From positions 62,001 through 126,000 of the forward strand of contig NZ_CP195119.1 of the NCBI RefSeq assembly GCF_052056915.1: 64,000 bases of DNA, written 5' to 3'. The DNA is from MTP4 sp052056915 (GTDB lineage: Archaea; Halobacteriota; Methanosarcinia; Methanosarcinales; Methanosarcinaceae). This document shows positions 34,904 to 43,825 of the stretch, one piece after another. The notes below the pieces were generated by a model. It saw only the letters and a list, made by a program, of their open reading frames with translations, was not told the DNA's origin and did not search any database. Both the position numbers and the translations under genes were made by a program. Each line of letters starts with the position of its first letter. Position 1 is the stretch's first letter.

Positions 34904-35310
34904 AGTTAAAAGTTGAAAATTATCATTAGCCGGATCAGACATCACAGGGCAGCAGGATATTTAAAAAAATATAATATTCGAGTAATGTACCAGAACCGTT
35001 ATTAAAACTCATTCCCCCTATTATGACAGGGGAAAAGTGGGACTGAACTTTCACGGAAATCAGGATGAGGTATTAAATCGAACCTTATAAGTTGCGAGAC
35101 CTCATGGGGATCCAATACATCAACAGCATAATAATCAGAAAGAATGATCAGAAAGATAATTGGGGAAATTTCTGATTTTAGCCTGATAATTTTCGATGAA
35201 ATGCGAAACTGAGTTTTAAGGAGGGACAAAGCACCAGAGGCTCCAAAATCCCTACTTTTCTACACCATAGATAGGAAAAATTAGTGGAATAAAATTCTGG
35301 AGGTTGAAGG

Positions 35311-36180
35311 TTGAAAAAAACACTTACAAAAAGTATGGCATCTTGTGTAATACTTATCCTTATCGGGTCGGTGGTTGCGCTTGCTCCGGGATCGGAAACA
35401 GGATTTGAAAATGTAACAGAAACAGGATTTGAAAACGTAACGGAAACAGGATTTGAAAACGTAACGGAAACAGGATCTGAAAATGTAACTGACGGAGGAT
35501 AGGATTCCTAGCCAATAGATACAGGATCCGATAACGTAACCGAAGAATATGATCCTGAAATAAATCCTGAGAGCTTCGTCGAAGGAGTTGACAATCCTTA
35601 CTTCCCGCTGGTCCCGGGTACAACTTTCGTTTATGAAGGAGAAAGCGAGGAGGAAGGCACGACCATCCTGAATGAGGTTTTTGTTACCAACGAAACCAAA
35701 GAGGTAATGGGAGTTACCACCACCGTTGTCCAGGATACTGAATACGAAGACGGGGAGCTGGTTGAGGAAACCTTTGACTGGTACGCCCAGGACGAAGCCG
35801 GAAACGTCTGGTATTTCGGAGAAAACTCCATCGAATATGAGGACGGAGAGCCTGTCAGTACCGAAGGTTCCTGGGAAGCCGGAGTAAACGGCGCAAAGCC
35901 CGGAATCATAATGTTGGGAAACCCCAAAGTCGGGGACATTTACTACCAGGAATTTTCACCGGGCGAGGCTGAAGACCAGGCCGAAGTGCTCTCATTGAGT
36001 GAAACGATCACGGTTGCCTACGGTTCCTTTGAAAACTGCCTGAAGACAAAGGAATGGAACCCCCTCGAACCCGGCGAAGAGGAAAACAAATACTATGCTC
36101 CAGGTGTTGGTCTGCTCCTTGAAGAAGAAGTGGAAGGAGGAGATGAGAGACTGGAACTCGTGGAAATTACTACTGAATAA
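35311..36180 (+). CDS. Exported acidic protein with two in-frame UAG codons
   Basis: Paralog of the gene at 37177. It begins with TTG 35311 after GGAGGT, then a signal peptide and three exact copies of an ETGFENVT-like octapeptide. The frame meets UAG at 35500 (codon 64) and again at 35509 (codon 67), both in the linker. It then continues without error for 223 codons to UAA, with the full conserved domain NPYFPLVPGTTFVYEGES ... ETFDWYAQD ... EWNPLEPG ... GDERLELVEI. In Methanosarcina UAG can be read as pyrrolysine, so a full-length 289-residue product is possible. The alternative is a recent pseudogene. No internal start upstream of the domain has a clear ribosome site. Confidence 0.65.
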
Positions 36181-36448
36181 AATGGGAGGATAAAACCGGT
36201 TCCTCCTAATTTATTTTTTGCAAGGTAATGTTTACAATCTACAGTCTGCAATATACTTCTTACAAAATGTTCATTTATTATAGGCTATTTGCCTCTTATA
36301 ACCTGGGGGTAGCTTTGATATATAGAACCGGACAATGCATGATAATAGGATCCTTTCCGGACATGAGGTTTATTTTCAAATCCGGGACAGGCACTCAATT
36401 TTCTTGTGTTGATATTCTTTTCACTTACCATGTTAACGAAAGATCAGG

Positions 36449-36982
36449 GTGAAGATGGAATTTGAACCTGAACCAAGAAAAAAGCTTTACGAACTGATAA
36501 GAGATTCCCCGGGAATTCATTTAAGGGAGCTCGAAAGGCGGCTGGATCTGGTAGTGGGCAGCTTGCAGTACCACCTTCACTATCTCGAAAAGAATAACCT
36601 GATTTCGCATTTTAAAGATGAGGAATACGTCCGATATTTCGTAAATAAAAGGATTCCCGAAAAGCGTGAGAGGGAAATTATCTATTTTTTAAGGAGGAAA
36701 GGCTGCAGGCATATCCTGATAAACCTGCTCCAGAACCCCGGCACGAACAATAAGGAACTATCTACCGCAGTCGGGCTCTCCCCCTCAACTGTTTCATGGC
36801 ACCTCAATAAGATGGTAAAGTCCGGTATCATTGAAAAGGACAGAACAGGGCAAAGATGTAATCTCAAAATTGTAGACCCGGACCTTACTGCCAGGCTGCT
36901 TATATCCTACAAAGACTGTTTTCCCGATAGGCTTCTTGACAACTTCATTGAAATGTGGAATTTTGGAGACAGGAAAAAGTGA
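36449..36982 (+). CDS. Tandem winged-helix transcriptional regulator
   Basis: DNA-binding protein of 177 residues with two winged-helix units. The first covers residues 8-70 (LYELIRDSPGIHLRELERRL..VGSLQYHLHYLEKNNLI). The second covers residues 85-150 (ILINLLQNPGTNNKELSTAVGLSPSTVSWHLNKMVKSGIIEK). The short C-terminus has no ligand domain. This arrangement is common in archaeal ArsR/MarR-like regulators of membrane proteins. The start is GTG 36449 or ATG 36455; ribosome-site spacing does not decide. It lies between the paralogous secreted-protein genes and may control them (inference). Confidence 0.8.
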   Translation: MKMEFEPEPRKKLYELIRDSPGIHLRELERRLDLVVGSLQYHLHYLEKNNLISHFKDEEYVRYFVNKRIPEKREREIIYFLRRKGCRHILINLLQNPGTNNKELSTAVGLSPSTVSWHLNKMVKSGIIEKDRTGQRCNLKIVDPDLTARLLISYKDCFPDRLLDNFIEMWNFGDRKK

Positions 36983-37020
36983 GCTTAGGAAAAAGTGAGC
37001 TTAGGAAAAAGTGAGCTTAT
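36979..37020. repeat. Three 16-bp tandem repeats
   Basis: gtgagcttaggaaaaa, repeated two and a half times. It starts at the stop codon of the wHTH gene, so the stop itself is inside the first unit. Confidence 0.85.
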
Positions 37021-37176
37021 TTGATCATTTGATAACTTAATCATTCGATATAACATATAAGATATAAAAAATAAGAATTGAAAACCCTAGGCCGAATAAA
37101 ATTCCTTCGGAACTGAGTTTGGACCTCAGTTTCCAGAGGTTTATGCGGACTGATTTTCTTCGAAGTTAAATCCCGT

Positions 37177-38028
37177 TCACTCAGTGCTAATTTCTACAAG
37201 TTCCAGTCTTTCATCTCCACCTTCAACTTCCTCTTCAAGAAGCAGACCGACGCCTGAGGTATAGTACTTGTTCTCTTCCTGGCCAGGTTCCAGCGGGTTC
37301 CATTCCCTTGTCTTAAGGACGTCTTCAAAAGAACCGTAGGGAACGGTGACCGATTCAGTCAAAGAGACCACTTCAGCCTGGTCTTCGGCTTCACCCAGGT
37401 AGAACTCCTGGTAGTAAATATCTCCCACCTGAGGGTCTCCCGGCATTATTATCCCTGGCTGGGCCCCATCTACTCCGGCTTCCCAGGAACCGGCGGTACT
37501 TACGACTTCACCTTCATCGTATTCTTTGGACTCCTCACCGAAGTACCAGACATTCCCATCTTTGTCCTGGGCGTACCAGTCAAAGGTCTCTTCTTCCAGC
37601 TCATCGTCCTCGTATTCCGATTCCCTGACAACGATGGTGGTCACTCCCATTACCACTCTGGTTTCGTCGGTGACGTAAACCTCGGTTCTTAAAGGATCAC
37701 CTTCATCGCTTTCTCCTTCATACACGAAAGTTGTACCAGGAACCAGCGGAAAATAGGGGTTATCAATTTCTTCGACGAAGTCCTCGGGGTTTATGACAGG
37801 GCTGTATTCCCCTTCCACTCCCACGGCTTCTTCAGGGATTTCCTCTTCTACTACTTCCTCTTCTTCTACCACTACTTCTTCTTCAGGAACTTCCTCTTCT
37901 TCTACCACTACTTCTTCTTCAGGAACTTCCTCCTCAACACCTTCTTCCGGAGGTTCTTCAGCACAACCGGAAGCAAATAACATTGCCGCAATGAGTACTG
38001 CAGCCACAAGAATACCCAATTTCTTCAT
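37177..38028 (-). CDS. Exported acidic lipoprotein, paralog of the UAG gene
   Basis: Protein of 283 residues: signal peptide with lipobox FASGCAEE (Cys at residue 22), an extremely acidic linker of VEEEEVPEEEV-type repeats (residues 25-75), then a 200-residue domain. That domain has NPYFPLVPGTTFVYEGES, ETFDWYAQDKDGNVWYFGE, GDIYYQEFYLGEAEDQAEV, KTREWNPLEPG and a C-terminal GDERLELVEI. I do not recognise a named family. The domain is about 75 percent alike to the gene at 35311 and shows what its intact product should look like. Translation from ATG 38028 is after a run of G residues (GGGGGAAAG). Confidence 0.75.
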   Translation of the reverse strand: MKKLGILVAAVLIAAMLFASGCAEEPPEEGVEEEVPEEEVVVEEEEVPEEEVVVEEEEVVEEEIPEEAVGVEGEYSPVINPEDFVEEIDNPYFPLVPGTTFVYEGESDEGDPLRTEVYVTDETRVVMGVTTIVVRESEYEDDELEEETFDWYAQDKDGNVWYFGEESKEYDEGEVVSTAGSWEAGVDGAQPGIIMPGDPQVGDIYYQEFYLGEAEDQAEVVSLTESVTVPYGSFEDVLKTREWNPLEPGQEENKYYTSGVGLLLEEEVEGGDERLELVEISTE

Positions 38029-38367
38029 AACTTTCCCCCAATTGTTTAAGATAAGAATGGATGCACATATATGTACACATATGGGGAAATATACAACGGT
38101 AGACTTACTTCCCCGATAAATACACTCCCCAATTATGTGTTATAAATTATTGTATATAAAGATATTAATTCCAGATACATTTTATTAAACTGATAGCGGG
38201 AGTTAGAATGAAGGTTGGAAGGCTTTTTGAGCTTTGGTAAGGTTCACGTCGGCGGCTGTCCAAAGCTATCTGAGACCTTTCGAGATCACAAAAAAATGAA
38301 AAATAGAAAGTAAAATAAAAAGCAGAAGATGAGATTGAAATTCACCCGGACTTCAGATTCTTAAGTT

Positions 38368-39054
38368 TCAGATCCCTTCAACCACCCCTCCGTTGGTAAA
38401 GATCATCATGGTGTCTTCGCCCCCGGAATAAAGGACAATCTGGCCGTTTTCCATTTCCACTGAATTTACTTCGGACAGCAGAGTAACATATTGATCATAC
38501 AATGATAAGGGTCCGCATTCCGCAAGCGTCATCGGGCCTGCTCCCAGTGTTAGGGAGTTTCCTTCGAGCGTGTAGCTCCCTCCACCGCGGTTGCAGTCAG
38601 CTTTGATTGAATACGTACCGTGCCTGGAAAAAACAATGGTGTAGTCCTCAGGATTCGACACTTCTGTTTTGCCTGCAAGGCCGGGCTCCTGAAGCTCGAT
38701 CCACTGCCACTCGATGTTAGTAATTTCCTCAGCCAGAGTTGTTTCAACCTCTTCCTGCTCGTCCCCTTCTTTTTCGCTTCCTTCCTGTTCTGCCTCATCC
38801 ATCCCGGGCTCTTCAATTCCAGGCTCTTCCATTCCGGCTTCTTCTTGCTCGACCTCTACCTGCTCAACCTCTTCTTCCTCAACCACTGCCTGGTCGAGAT
38901 CCTCAGGTGTGGTTTCGGCAGGCTCTGCCCCGTTAGCTTCCTCAGGTTCGGCAGGGGCTTCCTGCTCGGCACAGCCCAGCGAAAAAACAGTCGCAGCCAT
39001 AAGCCCGATAGTAAGAAGTAAAACAAGACCTACGGATGTATTTTTGAGTTTCAT
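38368..39054 (-). CDS. META/HslJ-domain lipoprotein 2
   Basis: Exported lipoprotein of 228 residues. The lipobox is SLGCAEQ, followed by a long Glu-rich linker of about 85 residues with a GxEEPG-type repeat. The META domain (EITNIEWQW, SIKADCNRGGGSYTLEGNSLTLGAG, MTLAECGPLSLYDQYVTLL) is over 70 percent alike to the copy at 34180. GGGGGGT placed six bases upstream sets the start at 39054. Together with its neighbour at 37177 it mirrors the pair 34180/35311. The 38029-38367 gap between them carries only promoter-like AT-rich sequence and a weak repeat relative. Confidence 0.82.
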   Translation of the reverse strand: MKLKNTSVGLVLLLTIGLMAATVFSLGCAEQEAPAEPEEANGAEPAETTPEDLDQAVVEEEEVEQVEVEQEEAGMEEPGIEEPGMDEAEQEGSEKEGDEQEEVETTLAEEITNIEWQWIELQEPGLAGKTEVSNPEDYTIVFSRHGTYSIKADCNRGGGSYTLEGNSLTLGAGPMTLAECGPLSLYDQYVTLLSEVNSVEMENGQIVLYSGGEDTMMIFTNGGVVEGI

Positions 39055-39285
39055 AACAATACCCCCCATTTGGATAATATTATGAAACTCGGAATCCTAA
39101 TTATTCTTTTGATTGGGCAAAATTTTGGTTTACTGTTGTCGGCATCTATTTTCAAAAACCAGGCAGAGGATTCTTTGTAGTGTTTTCAGGCACTGGAAGG
39201 CGTGGTCCTGCACACAAATCCTGCACACAAATACCCATGCTTGATTCTCAAAACCCTCCCTCCGGGCAGGCAGGAGTAAACGGAT

Positions 39286-39654
39286 TTACTTTTCTGACTC
39301 TTTCCCTTCCGGTTCGGCCTTCCCCACCTTTTCCAGCCTGTGAGCGACGATCTGCTTTCCAATTACAGTGGCAAAACCGGAGAGGATTCCCAGCCCGCAA
39401 AAGATGTAGACCATTGTGAAAACTTTTCCCGGATCCGTTTGAGGGGAAAAGTCTCCATATCCCACGGTTGTCAGGGTTATTACTGAAAAATAGAATGAGT
39501 CAAGCCAGGTCCAGCCCTCGACGTTGTGGTAAAAGAAAGCACCCAGAATAAGAATTAACACTACTATAGTTAAAAGGGTCTGCACTTCCTCATTTTTAAG
39601 CTGGTTTTTTAAGCTCCTGAGAAACAACAGTAAAGTGATGAAAATAGATAGCAT
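39286..39654 (-). CDS. Two-TM potassium channel 1
   Basis: Small membrane protein of 122 residues in the Ion_trans_2 family. The N-terminal hydrophobic segment (1-15) is followed by TM1 (about 26-43), the pore helix FYFSVITLT, the K+ filter TVGYGD at residues 63-68, and TM2 (77-98). There is no RCK/TrkA-N regulatory domain, only a short Glu/Lys tail. Tetramer formation is expected from the family. The neighbour at 39804 is a close paralog with identical spacing up to the filter, so the pair arose by tandem duplication. Confidence 0.9.
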   Translation of the reverse strand: MLSIFITLLLFLRSLKNQLKNEEVQTLLTIVVLILILGAFFYHNVEGWTWLDSFYFSVITLTTVGYGDFSPQTDPGKVFTMVYIFCGLGILSGFATVIGKQIVAHRLEKVGKAEPEGKESEK

Positions 39655-39803
39655 TAATCCTGCCCCCCTTTAAGAATATAATAACAAAAGGTTAAAAATA
39701 TACCTTCTATGGCAGCTTACCCGAAAATGCCGATCAGCAAAAGGGGGAAGAAACAAAAGGGCAAAGAATCAAAAAGGGAGGAAGAAGCTCGATGAACCCT
39801 TCT

Positions 39804-40178
39804 TTATCTTTGTTCTCTTCTCTGTTCTCTTCTTTCTCTCCTCTTTTCAATGTGTTCCATCCTCTTGTTCACAATATGCTCCCCGATAACATCAACAAAC
39901 CCGAAAAGAATTCCAAGCCCTACAAAGATGTAGATTATAGTGAAAATTTTTCCCATATCCGTTTGCGGAGAAAAGTCTCCATACCCCACAGTCGTCAGTG
40001 TAATGACCGAAAAATACAAGGAATCAAGCCAGCTCCAGCCTTCGAGACTGTGGTAGACATAAGTCCCGAGGATAAGAATAAAAAACACGGAAAATAAAAG
40101 GGCACGTGTCTCCGGTTTTTTAACCAGTTCGTATAAAGGCCTCAGAAACATCACAAATGTGATTAAGTAAGGGAGCAT
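39804..40178 (-). CDS. Two-TM potassium channel 2
   Basis: Protein of 124 residues with the same layout as the channel at 39286: TM1 around 25-42, filter TVGYGD at residues 63-68, TM2 77-98. The tail differs: here it is strongly basic (EKRRERREQRREQR) instead of acidic. The two channels could form homo- or heterotetramers; charge-opposed tails would suit the latter (inference). It is upstream of the other copy on the same strand with 149 bp between them. Confidence 0.9.
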   Translation of the reverse strand: MLPYLITFVMFLRPLYELVKKPETRALLFSVFFILILGTYVYHSLEGWSWLDSLYFSVITLTTVGYGDFSPQTDMGKIFTIIYIFVGLGILFGFVDVIGEHIVNKRMEHIEKRRERREQRREQR

Positions 40179-40292
40179 GGTTTCTTTCTCCTTAACTTTG
40201 AAGTCAGGTACAAATCATCATCAACTCCGAATCTTCATCAACTCGTTATAATAATAACTGACAACGTATCTTAAGCAGAAGACATTATCTTC

Positions 40293-41708
40293 TCAAAACT
40301 GCGGGTTTTCCAGCCCGTCCCATTTCCTGAAACTCCTTCCGAGCAGGGAAACGGCCACAGGTACGAGCGCCAGGTCTGCAAGCAGATAGTAGGGTCCCAA
40401 AATCGACAAAACGATGTTGAGGATCAGGACCGGGACTATCGAGAGGGCATAGAGAGCAAAGGTCTTTCCATTATAGAGGTTCACCGAAGGGTAAAGCCCT
40501 GTCAGGTAGACAAGCACTGTCACCATGTAGAAAGATATGGAGAGGAAGACCAGCAAAGAGGGGCCAAGGGTGTAAGGTGCCGTTTTCAAGCCGAGGACGA
40601 GGAGGAATATGAAGGGGACGACATTCAAGAAGGCATAGCTGTCGAGTTTGCTCTTTATCACGTCCGAGACCTTCAGGGGGAGGAAAGCGTAGGATGAAAA
40701 CAGGTCGAATTCCGTAAGCCAGTTGTACATCGAGGAAGAAAGCACCCCCAGGACCAGGGAGAAGAGGAGCAGGGAGTCGAGAGCCGGGATCACGTTTCCA
40801 AGGGCAGAAAGCAGCACCCAGACCAGTGTGGCCGGGAGCAGGAAGGAGAAGATAATTTTCCCGAGCCCTCCTTCACTTCTTTTCAGGTCAAGGAAGTCCT
40901 TTGCAACGAATGATGCGTAGCGGTAGGAGCCAAGGCGGGAAGAAAGCCCGGAAAAGGAGTTGGAGAAACTCTTCTGCACCTGGGGATAGTCCACTTTCAG
41001 AAAGATGAGGGAAAGGGCGGAAGGGACGAGAATAAGGAAAACAGAGGCCAGAAGCTGCCGGGTTTGGGAAGGAACAAGGTAAAAGGCAAGTGCCGGAAGG
41101 GCGTACAGGGTTTCCCCCTTGAAGTTCCCGGAGGCAAAAAGCAGGGCAGGAAATGCCAGTAATAAGCCTGCAAGCACGGCTTTTCCCGAATGGGCATAGA
41201 CCGTGGAAAGGAAAAACACAACTGAAAGCCCGATCATGAAGGAAAGGGAAAGCGTGAGGGTGAGAAGCGGGATATTGAAGCTTTCGGCAGCCGAAGGAAG
41301 CATGAATTTTACCGCCAGGGCAAAGCCTGCAATGAAGGGCAGGATGTAGAGGAAAAAATAGTACACGACGTCTTTTACCAGAAAGTTCAGGAAAACGACC
41401 CTCTCGGAAACGGGAAGCGTTCTTGAAGAATACGCAATAAGGCTTGCCTGCCCGAAGCGCCGGTTCATGAACTCTCTTCCCATGAGCCCGAAAGCTCCCA
41501 CCATGCCGCCTACCAGCAGGAAGAAATAGTGCATCCCGAGAGCGATCCCTGCATCCGTAACGATTTCCCGGAAGACCGGGAGGACCAGGCTCACAAAGAA
41601 GGTGAAGAGGAAGATGAATAACGGAAAGAGGGCAAAGCCGCTGTGCCCGAAGAGGCTGGAGTGCATCCGCCACTCTTCTTTCATCATGCTTTTGAAAATG
41701 TCAAGCAT
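40293..41708 (-). CDS. ABC-2-type transporter permease
   Basis: Integral membrane subunit of 471 residues with about twelve predicted helices, starting with a short cytoplasmic segment MLDIFKSMMKEEWRMHSSLFG. It belongs with the ATPase gene 12 bp upstream; the two form one exporter unit. The sequence resembles large archaeal ABC-2 permeases of unknown substrate. No soluble binding protein is encoded nearby, in line with an export role. It is the last gene of its operon, ending in UGA. Confidence 0.8.
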   Translation of the reverse strand: MLDIFKSMMKEEWRMHSSLFGHSGFALFPLFIFLFTFFVSLVLPVFREIVTDAGIALGMHYFFLLVGGMVGAFGLMGREFMNRRFGQASLIAYSSRTLPVSERVVFLNFLVKDVVYYFFLYILPFIAGFALAVKFMLPSAAESFNIPLLTLTLSLSFMIGLSVVFFLSTVYAHSGKAVLAGLLLAFPALLFASGNFKGETLYALPALAFYLVPSQTRQLLASVFLILVPSALSLIFLKVDYPQVQKSFSNSFSGLSSRLGSYRYASFVAKDFLDLKRSEGGLGKIIFSFLLPATLVWVLLSALGNVIPALDSLLLFSLVLGVLSSSMYNWLTEFDLFSSYAFLPLKVSDVIKSKLDSYAFLNVVPFIFLLVLGLKTAPYTLGPSLLVFLSISFYMVTVLVYLTGLYPSVNLYNGKTFALYALSIVPVLILNIVLSILGPYYLLADLALVPVAVSLLGRSFRKWDGLENPQF

Positions 41709-41720
41709 AGGCGATCATTC

Positions 41721-42533
41721 TCATGCAATTATTTCTGTTTCATCCGTTTCTGCCTGATTTATTTCGGACAGGTTCCCGTGATTCCCGTGAATTCCGGCGT
41801 CAGTGCCGCTGTTCAGCTGGCTTTCCCCGGGCTTACCCACCAGTTCCAGGAAGAACTCTTCAAGGCTCTTATCTTCCAGCTCCGGGCTGTCCATGCGCCC
41901 GCTGTGGACAAGTTCGCCCTTATAGATGATCCCGATGCTGCTGCAGATCTCCTTTGCGATTTCCAGGATATGGGTGGAGATGAAAATCGTGCCTCCGTTT
42001 TTCACGTATCCCCTGAGGAAATCCTTTACTTTCCGCTGCATAACCGGGTCCAGGTTGATCAGGGGCTCGTCGATGATTGCAAGTTCCGGCTCATGCAGGA
42101 AAGCCTGGGCAAACATCAGTTTCTGGCGGGTACCCCGGGAAAGGTCCTTGCAGAGTACGTTTTTCTGCTCCCCGAAATCGAAAAACTCGAACCAGCGCTC
42201 ACAGGCTTCTTCGTATCCTTCCAGCTTCCGGATTTTTGCAACGAAATGCAGGTACTCTTCAGCAGTCAGGAAACTGGGCGGGGTTTCCTGCTCAGGGATT
42301 ACCCCCACAAGTTCCCGGACCTTAAGAGGAGCTTCCAGGACATCCACGCCGTGTACTCTCAGGGAGCCGGAATCCGGTTTTATCTGTCCCGTGAGCATTT
42401 TTATCATGGTGGTTTTCCCGGAGCCGTTCGGACCCAGGAGCCCGAAAAGTTCCCCTTTTTTGACGGAGAGGTCCACGCTGTCCACTGCATTTATTTTTCC
42501 ATAAGATTTTGAGAGACCTTTTACCTCAATCAT
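41721..42533 (-). CDS. ABC transporter ATP-binding protein
   Basis: ATPase subunit of 270 residues. Walker A LGPNGSGKTT is at residues 33-42, the Q-loop VGVIPEQE near 98, the signature DLSRGTRQKL near 148, Walker B LAIIDEPLINLDP near 170, and the switch His in ISTHILEIA. The CcmA-like (ABC-2, multidrug/antibiotic export) subgroup uses such LSxGxxQ signatures. A C-terminal extension of about 55 polar residues ends in DETEIIA. The permease follows after 12 bp. Confidence 0.93.
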   Translation of the reverse strand: MIEVKGLSKSYGKINAVDSVDLSVKKGELFGLLGPNGSGKTTMIKMLTGQIKPDSGSLRVHGVDVLEAPLKVRELVGVIPEQETPPSFLTAEEYLHFVAKIRKLEGYEEACERWFEFFDFGEQKNVLCKDLSRGTRQKLMFAQAFLHEPELAIIDEPLINLDPVMQRKVKDFLRGYVKNGGTIFISTHILEIAKEICSSIGIIYKGELVHSGRMDSPELEDKSLEEFFLELVGKPGESQLNSGTDAGIHGNHGNLSEINQAETDETEIIA

Positions 42534-42625
42534 GTTCCTGGCTCCTGCAAGTCTTGCTAGTCTTTATTCATTATCGGGGTAAACCCTGCAAGCCTTTATT
42601 CTGCAAATTTTTATTCTGCAAACCG

Positions 42626-43678
42626 TCAGTCCTCATCAGGATAAATTATAATCAGTGCTTTGTAAGACTCGGTAATAATTATCTTGTATATGATGAAAAT
42701 CGGGATTGCAAATATCATCCCCAGGGGCCCGAGCAGCTTGGAAGCGGCCAGGGTCAGGACCACACTCAGGAGGGGGTTGATATTTACCTTTTCGGAGATC
42801 ATGAAGGGGATAAGGTAGAAGTTGTCCACAAGCTGGGCTGCCAGGATCGTGCCTGCTGCCAGGATCGCTGTTTCCGGGCTGGTTAGGTAGCCCACAATTA
42901 TGGGAGGAATCGCCCCTATTATCGGGCCGATGTAAGGGATTATGTTCAGGAAACCTGCCAGGACTCCCAGGAAAAACCAGCCGTCAACTCCTGCAAGATA
43001 AAAACCTATGCAGCAGATCAGGCCCACAACAGAGCTTTCGATCATCTTTGCGCTGAAGAAATCTTCAAGTTCCCTTCCCATGTCCTTTAAACCCCTATCG
43101 ATAATCTCGGCATGTTTCGGAGGGGCATATTCGCCGATGTAGTTGACAAGCTTATTCCGATGTCTGAAATACATGCTGAACATCAGGGGAATTATGAGGG
43201 CTCCTGCAAAGAGATAATATGAAATTTTTGATATGATTCCGGTAAATTCGGTAAAGATGGCGTTGCCTACTTCCTGCAGGTCGCCGGGTTTGATAACTCC
43301 GGAATTCGTTAGCCTTGCAAACTTCGATTCGCTCCCGAAAAGCGCAGAAGCCCCACCCGTGAAGTTCTGCTGCACTTTTGCAGCTTCGGCAAGCAGGGCG
43401 GCTATCTCATCCATCTGGCTGCTGATGAGAACCACAACAGCAAACAGGGAAAGAAGGATCAGGGAAAAACCTATAGCCTTCCGGTTCAGGTTCGGGAACC
43501 TGTCCATTACCCTGTTGAAGCCGGAGAGTAATTTTTCACTGATCAGGAGCAGGATAGCCCCAAGAATAAGAACTATGAAAATGTCCTGGAAATAAAACAG
43601 GACCGCAAAAAAACCTGCAAAAAACACGGAGATTGCAAACAGAAACCTCCATACATACCTGTTAGCGCTAAGTGCCAT
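42626..43678 (-). CDS. AI-2E family transporter (UPF0118) 2
   Basis: Membrane protein of 350 residues, second member of the family in this window. The order is hydrophobic segments at residues 10-47 and 63-86, a soluble part at residues 88-150, and helices with GVLAGFLNIIPYIGPIIGAIPPIIVGYL and the late DNFYLIPFMISEKVNINPLLSVVLTLAASKLLGPLGMIFAIP. It matches the family but is only distantly similar to the copy at 9727. The substrate is unknown. It lies 92 bp upstream of the ABC genes on the same strand. Confidence 0.9.
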   Translation of the reverse strand: MALSANRYVWRFLFAISVFFAGFFAVLFYFQDIFIVLILGAILLLISEKLLSGFNRVMDRFPNLNRKAIGFSLILLSLFAVVVLISSQMDEIAALLAEAAKVQQNFTGGASALFGSESKFARLTNSGVIKPGDLQEVGNAIFTEFTGIISKISYYLFAGALIIPLMFSMYFRHRNKLVNYIGEYAPPKHAEIIDRGLKDMGRELEDFFSAKMIESSVVGLICCIGFYLAGVDGWFFLGVLAGFLNIIPYIGPIIGAIPPIIVGYLTSPETAILAAGTILAAQLVDNFYLIPFMISEKVNINPLLSVVLTLAASKLLGPLGMIFAIPIFIIYKIIITESYKALIIIYPDED

Positions 43679-43825
43679 TTTTCCCTCCCGTCTCCTATTA
43701 TTTCGTCTCTTCCTGTTAGTTCATCTCTTTTTAATTTTTCACATTCTTTGTATAAACTTCTAAACTATATATAAACGTATAGCCTGAGGATATTAAACGT
43801 ATAGCTTGAGGATTCAAAGGGCCGT

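Noticed and set aside
35002..35229. 75-codon minus-strand ORF
   Set aside because: TTG start and no convincing composition or context; could be real but unsupported.
36228..36452. 74-codon ORF before the tandem-wHTH gene
   Set aside because: Tyr/Phe-rich translation of AT-rich promoter DNA, overlaps the next gene start.
42078..42110. Odd ABC signature LSRGTRQ taken as a broken site
   Set aside because: LSxGxxQ-type variants are normal in the ABC-2 exporter ATPase subgroup.
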